This document shows positions 1-8,517 of a stretch of 64,000 nucleotides of DNA, piece by piece. Made by a program: the position numbers and the translations under genes. The stretch's first letter is position 1. Every line of letters starts with the position of its first letter. The stretch lies in assembly GCF_040126305.1 (NCBI RefSeq), contig NZ_CP149511.1, positions 744,001-808,000 on the forward strand, given 5' to 3'. This DNA comes from Pararhizobium sp. A13. Its GTDB lineage: Bacteria > Pseudomonadota > Alphaproteobacteria > Rhizobiales > Rhizobiaceae. The notes beneath the pieces are model-generated. The model made no database searches. It was given only the letters and a program-made list of their open reading frames with translations, and was not told the origin of the DNA.

Positions 1-333
1 CCGGATTTCGGAAGGCTTCTAACGCAAACACATCCCGTTGTGAAGGGTGCGCTGCTGCTGCTGCTGCGTTGTGTGCCATTGTGGGAACAACCGTAGATCA
101 AACACACCATGGCATATCTGCGGGAGATGTAATAAAGTCATTCGCGAATAACGCGAGGCGAGAAGAACATTGTCGCGTCTGATCGGGGGATGACTGGGTA
201 TCTGACGGCGACCAAACATACCCGGCTTTTCACACATACAGCCTGCGGGTTTCTCCGTGTTCTCAATGCACATGACAGCTCAATTTCCACGATGAGATTT
301 TTGCCAGTTGGCAAAGGCGATCAGGAGGGTGTT
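1..333. other. Leader region, no gene recognised
   Basis: No reading frame here looks like a real gene. A short CTG/GCT trinucleotide run lies at about 50-66. The reading frame of the downstream peptidase is open back to about 190, but the part before 334 lacks a ribosome site and reads like non-coding sequence, so I treat it as leader. Confidence 0.5.
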
Positions 334-1764
334 ATGCCAGACGAGACCAATAATGACTTCGCGGCCACGGCCGGTATCACCGTGTGGGAGGATGATCCTG
401 CCAGCGGTACGCTGACCACAGCCCCTTTGCCGGACATAACCAAGCCGCCTTTCGTCTATGAGTTCGATGTGGCTGAACCGCCCCGAAGCGATCAAACCGG
501 CACAGCGGAATTCCGGTACTGGAATGCCGCCGAGGTCCTGCGAAGGAGCGTTGATTTCTGGGAGCCGAAACTTGGAAATCGCTGGCAATGCGGCGATATC
601 CTTGGAGTAAACCTCGATAGGTGGGAGGAATTGAACGCCGACTACAATCGAACGTCGCTGAATTTCTACCACAGGACCCTGCCCGACCAGACGGTGGTTT
701 ACACCGGAGCAAGCCCCGATACGCTCAGCCACGAGCTGGGACATGCGATCCTGGACACGATGAAACCGGATCTTTGGGACAGAGGCGTCCCGGAGATCGC
801 GGCCTTTCACGAATCATTCGGCGACATGAATGCCATCCTGTCGGCCTTGCAACTGCCGTCGCTGCGCACCTCCATCGTGGCCGAAACCCAAGGGCGGCTT
901 TACTGCAATTCGCGGCTTACGCGGCTGGCGGAGCAATTCGGAATAACGCTTCATGGCGAGGATGCTCACCTCGCCGATGCCAATTGTCTGCGCAACGCCT
1001 GGAACGGCTTCAACTACTGCGACCCGTTCAGCCTTGACCCGGAAGAGCTCACATCGTCTCTTTCCTCCAACCCGCATTCCTTTTCGCGGATCTTTACCGG
1101 AGCGTTGTTCGAGGCGCTTTGTACCTTTCTCGATTACCACGCCGCCGACAGCAACGCACCCACGCCGGACGAACTGCTCCATGTCAGCGTGCAGATGCGG
1201 GATTTCATCGCCGCGGGCGTCAGCCGATCCACCGCCGTGACGTATTACTTTGCCGAGGTCGCCCGCCGGATGGTTGAGGAAAGCGCGCCGATAGATGCGC
1301 AGTGTTCGGCAATCCTGCTGGACATCTTCGTTCGCCGTTTAATTCTTTCCGGCGAAACCGCCGCCGCCATTCGGTCGCGGCAATCGGCATCGGGCATCAC
1401 CGCCGTCAATCCTGAGGAGCCCTCCCCGCTCTCCGAACTGGTTGCAGTGTCCATTCCGGCGTTGCAGGCCGGTCTTGGCGAGCCGCTGCTTGTCGATGCG
1501 GGAGCCCGAACATCATCTTTCATTGCGCGCAGCGCCGGGCCGGACGGCAGATCGCTGGAGCCCGCCAGCCCGGAAGCGGCGGCAGCCGCCTTCGTCTCGG
1601 AACTCTTTGCCAATGATCAGATCGACCCCTCGATATACAGCAGCCGGGACACTATTCTCCCCGACAAGCAAGATAGCAGAACCCACATGATCGTTCGGGA
1701 GGAGAATGGACTGCGCTTGCGGCGAAGGCTGTTTCATTGCGGAACCTGTGACAGGCGGACATAG
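334..1764 (+). CDS. Gluzincin-type (M4-like) zinc metallopeptidase, putative
   Basis: The 476-residue product carries HELGH at about residues 133-137, the zinc-binding and catalytic HExxH motif. A second acidic motif, FHESFGDM, has its glutamate near residue 160, where gluzincins such as thermolysin place the third zinc ligand (NEAxSD-like). I see no signal peptide or membrane segment, unlike most M4 enzymes, so it may act in the cytosol or leave by a leaderless route. The start at ATG 334 is chosen because AGGAGG lies at 323-328 at good spacing; the frame upstream has no such site. The C-terminal 250 residues are not recognised. The substrate is unknown. It stands alone, about 370 bases before an exported NTF2-like gene. 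Confidence 0.6.
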   Translation: MPDETNNDFAATAGITVWEDDPASGTLTTAPLPDITKPPFVYEFDVAEPPRSDQTGTAEFRYWNAAEVLRRSVDFWEPKLGNRWQCGDILGVNLDRWEELNADYNRTSLNFYHRTLPDQTVVYTGASPDTLSHELGHAILDTMKPDLWDRGVPEIAAFHESFGDMNAILSALQLPSLRTSIVAETQGRLYCNSRLTRLAEQFGITLHGEDAHLADANCLRNAWNGFNYCDPFSLDPEELTSSLSSNPHSFSRIFTGALFEALCTFLDYHAADSNAPTPDELLHVSVQMRDFIAAGVSRSTAVTYYFAEVARRMVEESAPIDAQCSAILLDIFVRRLILSGETAAAIRSRQSASGITAVNPEEPSPLSELVAVSIPALQAGLGEPLLVDAGARTSSFIARSAGPDGRSLEPASPEAAAAAFVSELFANDQIDPSIYSSRDTILPDKQDSRTHMIVREENGLRLRRRLFHCGTCDRRT

Positions 1765-2134
1765 ACCGTCCAGTGTTCGTCTGACAACCGCAGACGCCTA
1801 GGCAGGCGAGTTGTCATCACTGAAACATTCCTATATCCTAATATAGAAGGCGGGACCGTTGGGAACGGGATCGTTGCGGAGGCGAAATTCCGAAACGTAC
1901 ATTGGAAATGGCAAGTCATCGTCCTCTGGACTCATGGCCATCAAGATTTTTTAGTCTGAATATCCGCGGTTCATTGAAGAAAGCATTGCGGAAGAGATGG
2001 AGCGACAGCCGGCTTTATTGACCGGATGCTGCACTGGATCTGTGCGCATCTACTGCATTCCAGAAATTTTCAGCTCTGACGAGTGTTCGCGCGGTCAGCG
2101 CTGCTGTGCAATTCAGCAACGACAGGAGGACAGC
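1765..2134. other. Intergenic region
   Basis: About 370 bases between the peptidase and the NTF2-like gene. A downstream in-frame extension from 1997 exists but has no ribosome site and does not look coding. An AT-richer patch near 1825-1855 could hold a promoter. I see no repeat or RNA. Confidence 0.4.
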
Positions 2135-2758
2135 ATGACATCCATCAACCAGAACCATGCAAGTCGCGCTTTGCCGCACAAGACATTGCTGGGATTTTTC
2201 TTTTTCCTCGCTTTTACGGCTGCGGCCGCTGCGCAGTCAACGACACCGGGGTCGGCAACACTGGAGCCGAAGTGCATGCCCCCCATCTACTCCGTCTCTC
2301 CGGTAACGAACCCTGCTCCGGCCGACAGGCAACTGATCATGGACCTCCTTCATCGCTACTTCTGGGCGCTGGACGAAGGGAAACCCCTCGGCCTCGACAC
2401 TCTGCTTCTTGACGGCGTTATCTACGAGCTGTGCGACGGCAGAGAATTTCAGCTCAAAATTACAAAGAACAAGCAAGATCTGATAGTCTATCTCAAGGAG
2501 ATCCAAGCCGAAAGAGACAAAGTCGTATACAAAACTAGACACATGGAAAGTAATACGCTTCTCCATTCCGTGGACATCGACACCGTGCAGGGAAAAACGG
2601 CCCTATTGGTTACGGTGCAGTTCGCAGCACTCCCCATGCCCGTCCTTGACTATACCGCAACCCTACATACGACGTTCCGCAGGGATGGCAGTCTCTGGAA
2701 GTTCTCGAAGATGATGCTCGTTGTCGATGGGGCAGTCGTGAAAGCAAGCGCACGCTGA
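2135..2758 (+). CDS. Exported SnoaL/NTF2-like protein
   Basis: The product has 207 residues. A classical signal peptide is visible at the N terminus (basic stretch, then a hydrophobic core rich in F, L and A ending AAAAAQS), so it is predicted periplasmic. The mature part begins with a proline-rich linker followed by a domain of about 125 residues. Its pattern (DLLHRYFWALDEG near the front, a long curved-sheet region ending TLHTTFRRDGSLWKFSKM) is that of the NTF2/SnoaL fold. Such domains are small ligand-binding pockets or polyketide-type isomerases; no catalytic residue can be assigned. GGAGG just before ATG 2135 fixes the start. The next gene, for the haem-c protein, begins 42 bases downstream on the same strand, so the two may be cotranscribed. 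Confidence 0.6.
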   Translation: MTSINQNHASRALPHKTLLGFFFFLAFTAAAAAQSTTPGSATLEPKCMPPIYSVSPVTNPAPADRQLIMDLLHRYFWALDEGKPLGLDTLLLDGVIYELCDGREFQLKITKNKQDLIVYLKEIQAERDKVVYKTRHMESNTLLHSVDIDTVQGKTALLVTVQFAALPMPVLDYTATLHTTFRRDGSLWKFSKMMLVVDGAVVKASAR

Positions 2759-2800
2759 TCGGCCGGACCGACATCGCCCCGTAAAGCTCGGAGATGGCTT

Positions 2801-4900
2801 TTGAGGAATAGCTGCTTCCTTTTGCTCCCGATGTCGGCGGCGGTGTTGTCGATCGGTTTGAGCTGGCCCCAGCCGGAGCGGACCGGCACGGATACGATCC
2901 GGCGGCTGGGCTCACGCACGGCCGCCGAGGCGCTGAGCGCCGGCGGCGGACCGGCATGTTACGGCAACGGCCGCTGCGACAGAGCGACCGGCTGCATCGC
3001 TCCGGCCCGTCCGTTCGGACCGCTCCTCGAGGCTTATCCGCAGGACGAGGCGCATCGCCTCCATGTCCGCGACCTGCAAGCCTTCCAGCTCTGCCGGCAA
3101 ATGGCGCTGTCGGAAGCGTTTCGTAAAAAGACGGATTTTACGCTCGTCAGCGCTGACGGGCCTGCGCCTGAGCAAAGCTCATTTGCGGCACTCGCGCAGC
3201 GCTGGAACGGAGATGTCCTCTGGGCTCCGGCATCTGCCAGCAACGATATCATCACCCGGTTCGGCGACGAAGCGCGTGCCGTGTTCGGCCCGATCCCGGA
3301 TGGCGACTGCACCGGCGGCGACGCGAAGTCCATCCCGCTCGAAGTCGAAGGCAATATCGTCGACCTGAAGCCCAATCCCGGCAAGGTCGGCAAACCGCTT
3401 GAATTCGAACATCGCGGCGCAGACGGCAAGATCGTCAAATGGACCGAGAGCATTGCGCAGTGCGACAAGCCATCGCTTGCGGGAAACGCCACCTATTGCG
3501 GCATGAATTCGCGGCTGAACCGCATCGTCAAGGGCAGCGTCGAGTGGCTGGTTTTCTGCCGCAAATCCACGCCGCATCTAGGCATCGAACCCGAACCCTA
3601 CTGGCAGAAATCGAACCCGAAATTCGCGCGGCTCGGGATGATCGGTTTCAACAATCTATCGGGTGAGATCGTATTCTTCGACGGGCGCAAGGACCGGGCC
3701 GAATTCGACTGGACACAGGCCTTCGTACCTCCGGGCGGCCGTTCCTATGCGGATCACGAAGGCCGGGCTCAGGCGGAAGCGCTTTACGATCCGACGTTCC
3801 AGATCGAATGCTCGGCCTGCCATGACAACAAGAACCCCTATGTCGTCAATCCCCATATCGGGCAGGCACGGGTCGGCTATCGCGCCGGAGCGCAGGGCCG
3901 GGAAGCGTCCGCCTTCAGTCTGGGAGATTACCTTCCCAAAACGCCCCGCAACGAGCAAAGGCCGTTCCGGGTTGTCGGTTCAGGCTATACCAGCACATAC
4001 GTCACCTCGCTTCGGCAGGCCAAGACCGTGCGCGATCCCACGGGAAACTGCACCGAATGCCATACGTTGACGACGCAGATCACGGGGCGGCGCTTCGCAT
4101 CGGACGCCACCGCGCGCGAGCCGTTCATTGCGGACCCGAGCTGGGCCCAGCTTCTGGAAATGCGGGCGGAGCGGCTGGAGTTGACCTCTGTCAACGCTCA
4201 CCGGACGGACTGGGCGCTGCGTTCAGGGCCGGGAAAGATCCATCCGTGGATGCTTCCCGCCGAGGGCAACGATCTCTCAGCAGCTGCACCGGAAATCAGT
4301 TCCGCCGACTGGCAGAAACTCAGCAATTGCCTGTGGGACGCAGGTGGCACTGAGTGCTATTATCGCCCCCTCTACACCCCTTGTCCTCCGCCTGGCTCAC
4401 CATTGCAGGGAGACGGTTCCGAACCCGTGAACGTGTCCGTCGCGGAGCTTCCACTGCCTGCAGGCAAGATCGATGCCGATCGCCTGCTCCGCCTGCGCTG
4501 GCACTACAACAACAGCTACGGCAATGTTCCGCAAAGAGACGATGTCCGCTTCAATATAGCCGTAAAGACGGTCGCCATCCCGTCATCAGGAAGGGCGCCG
4601 CTGGCAAGTGACTACCCAGATCTGGATGAAGCAAAAGGCGAGAATTTCACTGCCATCGACGGCGAAGTTGGCACCTCCGGCAGCGCTTTGCTCATCCGGA
4701 ATACCTCCTATTTCGGGCACGCAAAGTTTACCGAGCCCACACCCTCGACTGGTTTGCGCCAGTTCAGGATAGACCTGCCGGCGCAATGCGGTAGACGATA
4801 CCTGGTCCGTCTTCTTCCCAAGAGGCTGTGCTTCGATCAAAGCGACACGGCATATGCGGAAAAAGGGCAGCTCTTGTACGCCGACATGCGGTGCGATTGA
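2801..4900 (+). CDS. Exported protein with two c-type haem motifs
   Basis: The 699-residue product has an N-terminal signal-like segment if translation starts at TTG 2801 (GGAG lies 6-7 bases upstream). ATG 2831 would cut into that hydrophobic stretch. Two haem-attachment motifs are visible: CSACH at residues 337-341 and CTECH at 417-421. A covalent dihaem cytochrome in the periplasm is therefore likely. The flanking regions contain many cysteines (for example CYGNGRC early on and several near the C terminus) and a C-terminal 200-residue domain that looks beta-rich. I do not recognise the full-length family. It may act as an oxidoreductase with the NTF2-like product encoded just upstream. Electron donor and acceptor are unknown. 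Confidence 0.55.
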   Translation: MRNSCFLLLPMSAAVLSIGLSWPQPERTGTDTIRRLGSRTAAEALSAGGGPACYGNGRCDRATGCIAPARPFGPLLEAYPQDEAHRLHVRDLQAFQLCRQMALSEAFRKKTDFTLVSADGPAPEQSSFAALAQRWNGDVLWAPASASNDIITRFGDEARAVFGPIPDGDCTGGDAKSIPLEVEGNIVDLKPNPGKVGKPLEFEHRGADGKIVKWTESIAQCDKPSLAGNATYCGMNSRLNRIVKGSVEWLVFCRKSTPHLGIEPEPYWQKSNPKFARLGMIGFNNLSGEIVFFDGRKDRAEFDWTQAFVPPGGRSYADHEGRAQAEALYDPTFQIECSACHDNKNPYVVNPHIGQARVGYRAGAQGREASAFSLGDYLPKTPRNEQRPFRVVGSGYTSTYVTSLRQAKTVRDPTGNCTECHTLTTQITGRRFASDATAREPFIADPSWAQLLEMRAERLELTSVNAHRTDWALRSGPGKIHPWMLPAEGNDLSAAAPEISSADWQKLSNCLWDAGGTECYYRPLYTPCPPPGSPLQGDGSEPVNVSVAELPLPAGKIDADRLLRLRWHYNNSYGNVPQRDDVRFNIAVKTVAIPSSGRAPLASDYPDLDEAKGENFTAIDGEVGTSGSALLIRNTSYFGHAKFTEPTPSTGLRQFRIDLPAQCGRRYLVRLLPKRLCFDQSDTAYAEKGQLLYADMRCD

Positions 4901-5032
4901 ATTTCGGTGTCTCTTCATGCCCTGAGAAGCCTATGAACGGCTTCGCTAACGATGGCTTGGCATGTTATCGTTCGCTAAAAGAAACCCGAAAGCAGAGTGA
5001 TCGAGGGCATATCTGTTCCACTGGGGGTCTCG

Positions 5033-8000
5033 ATGGACGACGTCAGAAAATGGCTGGGTCAACTGAGGCTCGACCACCTCGCCGATATATTCGCGGAATG
5101 CCAGATTGACTTCGACAGCCTCCGTCTCCTGTCGGACCAGGATCTGCAGGAAATGCGGATCCCCCTAGGGCCACGCAGGAAAATTCTCGCTGGCATCAAG
5201 CTGCTCAAGCAAGAGGATGGCAGCAGATTGCCCCCGACAGCAATCGAGCGCCGTCAGTTGACGATCCTGTTTTGCGATCTAGTCGGTTCAACCGAATATG
5301 CGGTTCGGATGGATCCGGAAGACTTCAGCAAATTGACGCGCACCTATCTGGCACGGTGCGCCAGCGCTGTGAAAAGCCACAACGGCATTGCCACAAACTA
5401 TATCGGCGATGCTCTCCAGGCCCTGTTCGGTTACCCGATAGCGGAGGAGGATGACGCGGAACGGGCGCTTGAACTCGCATTCGACATTCTCAACCTCGTG
5501 CCTCGCATACCGGTGCCGGACGGGCCGCCCTTGCAGGTTCGCATCGGAGTGGCCAGCGGCTTGGTCGTTGTCGGAGATTTTCTCGGCGCGCCAGCCGGCG
5601 TGTCCACGGTCGCGTTGGGGTCCATTCCCAACCTGGCACAGCGGCTTCAGACACTGGCCGATCCGCAAACGATACTAACGGACCAAAAGACCTACGAGAC
5701 CGCGGCCGGCGCATTCGTCTTTACCGATCTCGGCCCGCAATCGCTGAAGGGTTTTTCCGATCAGGTGCGGGTTTGGCGGGTCGAAAAACCGCGCGTCCTC
5801 GAGAACCGGTTTGCAAAGCGGACACGCTTGACCGAACTGGTCGGCCGTCGCGGGGAAATGACCCGTTTGCTCGAACTTTGGCACAGGGTGGCTGCCGACC
5901 ATCGCGGCGAGACCGTCTTGATCTCCGGCGAACCCGGGATCGGAAAGTCTCGTTTGATATTCGAAGTCCAGCGCCGCATCCCGCGATGCACCAGTTTGAC
6001 GCTCCAGTGCTCGAGCGCCTATTCCAACACCGCCCTGTTCCCTTTCCTATCGCTTCTCAAGCGCTATGCCGGCATGCACGCCAACGATCCGGCCCACGTA
6101 AGCCTGGAAAAACTGGAAGGGGTTCTCGCACTGAGCGATGTTCCCCTGTCCGATTCCATGCCGATATTTGCAGGATTGCTGTCCATCGATCAGACGCGCT
6201 ACCTGACCTCTGAGCTGACATCCACACGGCAGCGGGATGTTTCACACAGAATCCTGATCGACTGGCTACATTCTGTCACGCGGATCAATCCGGTCCTGTT
6301 TTCCATCGAGGACGAACAATGGATCGATCCCTCGTCGGGCGCGGTTCTCGAAACGCTCATCGGGGAAGCGACCTCCTTTCCGATGCTCATCCTGGTCACC
6401 ACGCGCGAAAAATCACTACGGACACACCCCGAGTCGGGAAACCTGCATGACATAAAGTTGGAGCGGCTGAACGACGCGGAGGCCCAGACGCTGGTTAGCA
6501 GCATTACCAAAGGTAAAAACCTGCCCGACGAAACCAGCATCTCGGTTCTAAGCCGGGCTGAAGGTGTGCCGCTCTATGTCGAGGAACTGGCGCGCGCCGC
6601 TTTGGAGACGGGGCTTTCCTTCGACCGTGTCGAGCCAGGTTCACAAAGGCCTGCAATCGGAGTTCCCAGTTCGCTGCAATCCTCGCTGCTTTCGCGGCTG
6701 GACAAACTCGGTTCCGGCAAGACCATTGCCCAAATTGCCTCCGTGATCGGACGCGAATTCGATGTTAGTACGCTTGCCCACCTTTGCGACCTTTCGGCCA
6801 CCGCTCTCAAGTCGACGCTAAGGCATCTTACATCGTCCGGACTGATTTCACCGCAATTGGCGACGAGCGGACAATATTACACGTTCACGCACGCACTGTT
6901 GCAGGAGGCCGCACACGATACGCTGCTGCACGAAAGATGCCGGGAACTCCACAGGAAAGTCGCAGGCGCCCTCGAAACTATCCATCCCCGGTTGGCGGCG
7001 GAGCACCCTGAAGTGCTCGCTCAGCACTTCGCTGCGGCCGAGTTGTTCGAACAAGCGGCCGACTGCTGGCTGACCGCCGGGCTCAATATGGGCAAGACCT
7101 GGGCCAAGGTGGAGGCAGCAAACATGTTTGCAAATGGGCTGGCATGCCTTGCCAAGCTGCCCGCTTCAGTCGAGCGCGACCGGAAGGAATTGCAGCTCGA
7201 ACTGGAACGCGGCGATGTTCTCTACGCCACCTTCGGCTATGTCACGCAGGAAGGCAGCGCCGCCTATCGAAACGTCATGCGGCTCAGCGAAAAGTTGGGG
7301 GATACCGAAGCGCCGATCCGCGCTCTTGATGGGCTTTTCGGAACGGCTTTCAACTCCGCTCACTTCTCAGACGCGGAATGGGCGAGCGATCAATTACTCG
7401 ATATCGGCAGAAGCCGCACCAATCTCAAGGCACTGGTGCTGGGGCTGCAATTCAAGGGCATGAGTCTCTTCGCCCAGGGGCATATCGGGCAGGCCCGCGA
7501 CTACCTCGAACAATCTCTTCAATACGAGGCGCGATCAGGCGAGATCGGCAGCGATTTCCCGAGCATGGCAATGCTTTATCTCTCGTGGACACTGCAACTG
7601 GCCGGCTCCGATGAGGCCGCACTGCAGTTGTATCGCGCCGCCGAGGTCAACGCGCGCCAGCATTCCGCCTATAGGCTCGCAGCTTGCCTCGGCAATGGCT
7701 GCATTCTCATGGCCCTTCGTAACGACGTCGGCCCACTTCGGGAGATGATCGACGAATTGATCCCGCTTGCGGAAGAGAATGGATTTCGCATGTGGCTGAA
7801 TATGGCTTCGTTCTTCCAGGGCTTGAGCATGGTCCGAACGGATGGCGATTTGCGTGGTTTGGAGAAGATGCGCAAGACTTGTGACAATCTCGGCGAGCAA
7901 GAAATCGATAAATCCTGCTATCTTGGACTGCTTGCCGACTGCTATCTCGCAACAGGCGATATCGAGAACGCTGCCGCCACACTCAACCAGGCGCTCGATC

Positions 8001-8203
8001 TGGTCAGCCATACGGGCGAACACTATTTTACCGCCGAGCTGTTGAGGCTCAAGGCTGAAGTGCAGCGGCGCACCAATCCGTCGGCAGACGATATCGAAGG
8101 TACGCTGCAGGAGGCCATCGCGTTTGCGCGCAACCAGGGCGCTGCAAACTGGGAGCGCAAGACAATGGCAAGCCTTGCCAAACTGTCCCAGCTTTCAACG
8201 TGA
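5033..8203 (+). CDS. SAM domain, class III nucleotide cyclase, AAA ATPase and TPR protein
   Basis: The 1056-residue protein is a chain of signalling modules. Residues 1-60 form a SAM protein-interaction domain (WLGQLRLDHLADIF). Residues about 75-250 are a class III adenylate/guanylate cyclase domain. Its metal-binding aspartates are apparent in FCDLVGSTEY (D82) and GDALQALFGYP (D126). A predicted AAA/STAND ATPase follows, with P-loop GEPGIGKSRL at residue 299 onward. The last 400 residues are helical TPR-like repeats. This architecture is common in rhizobia and is thought to couple an unknown input, through ATP-driven switching, to cyclic nucleotide production. The start was set at ATG 5033 because the SAM domain begins there and a G-rich site precedes it; GTG 4997 is also possible. 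No partner gene is adjacent. Confidence 0.8.
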   Translation: MDDVRKWLGQLRLDHLADIFAECQIDFDSLRLLSDQDLQEMRIPLGPRRKILAGIKLLKQEDGSRLPPTAIERRQLTILFCDLVGSTEYAVRMDPEDFSKLTRTYLARCASAVKSHNGIATNYIGDALQALFGYPIAEEDDAERALELAFDILNLVPRIPVPDGPPLQVRIGVASGLVVVGDFLGAPAGVSTVALGSIPNLAQRLQTLADPQTILTDQKTYETAAGAFVFTDLGPQSLKGFSDQVRVWRVEKPRVLENRFAKRTRLTELVGRRGEMTRLLELWHRVAADHRGETVLISGEPGIGKSRLIFEVQRRIPRCTSLTLQCSSAYSNTALFPFLSLLKRYAGMHANDPAHVSLEKLEGVLALSDVPLSDSMPIFAGLLSIDQTRYLTSELTSTRQRDVSHRILIDWLHSVTRINPVLFSIEDEQWIDPSSGAVLETLIGEATSFPMLILVTTREKSLRTHPESGNLHDIKLERLNDAEAQTLVSSITKGKNLPDETSISVLSRAEGVPLYVEELARAALETGLSFDRVEPGSQRPAIGVPSSLQSSLLSRLDKLGSGKTIAQIASVIGREFDVSTLAHLCDLSATALKSTLRHLTSSGLISPQLATSGQYYTFTHALLQEAAHDTLLHERCRELHRKVAGALETIHPRLAAEHPEVLAQHFAAAELFEQAADCWLTAGLNMGKTWAKVEAANMFANGLACLAKLPASVERDRKELQLELERGDVLYATFGYVTQEGSAAYRNVMRLSEKLGDTEAPIRALDGLFGTAFNSAHFSDAEWASDQLLDIGRSRTNLKALVLGLQFKGMSLFAQGHIGQARDYLEQSLQYEARSGEIGSDFPSMAMLYLSWTLQLAGSDEAALQLYRAAEVNARQHSAYRLAACLGNGCILMALRNDVGPLREMIDELIPLAEENGFRMWLNMASFFQGLSMVRTDGDLRGLEKMRKTCDNLGEQEIDKSCYLGLLADCYLATGDIENAAATLNQALDLVSHTGEHYFTAELLRLKAEVQRRTNPSADDIEGTLQEAIAFARNQGAANWERKTMASLAKLSQLST

Positions 8204-8517
8204 GCTTGTCGTCTCGAAATGGCTGCAGGAGCCCGTCAACGGCGTGAGGGGCGGCGCTACATCGACTTGTCCAAACAGATTTCGGTCACTGGGTTCAAGC
8301 GCCGGACTGGCGCGCGAACGGCAAGAATTAATGCCGATTCCACAAAAGCGCCCCATGAGGGGGATCAAAAACCACATCGAAGCCATTTTCCTGATGGAGC
8401 AGGTGGCCGAAATGGGGATCCAATGGCCAGCTTCGCCCCATCATTTTCTGGTACGCTTAGAATGAGCGCCAAGGCGCGCTATACCTTAGACGCAAGACCA
8501 TGCTGGAGACTTCGCCG
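8204..8517. other. Intergenic region
   Basis: About 310 bases between the cyclase and transporter genes. It contains GC-rich complementary stretches but no convincing hairpin-plus-T terminator and no gene. Confidence 0.4.

Noticed and set aside
48-66. CTG/GCT trinucleotide repeat
   Set aside because: Only about five to six units; such runs arise by chance in GC-rich DNA.
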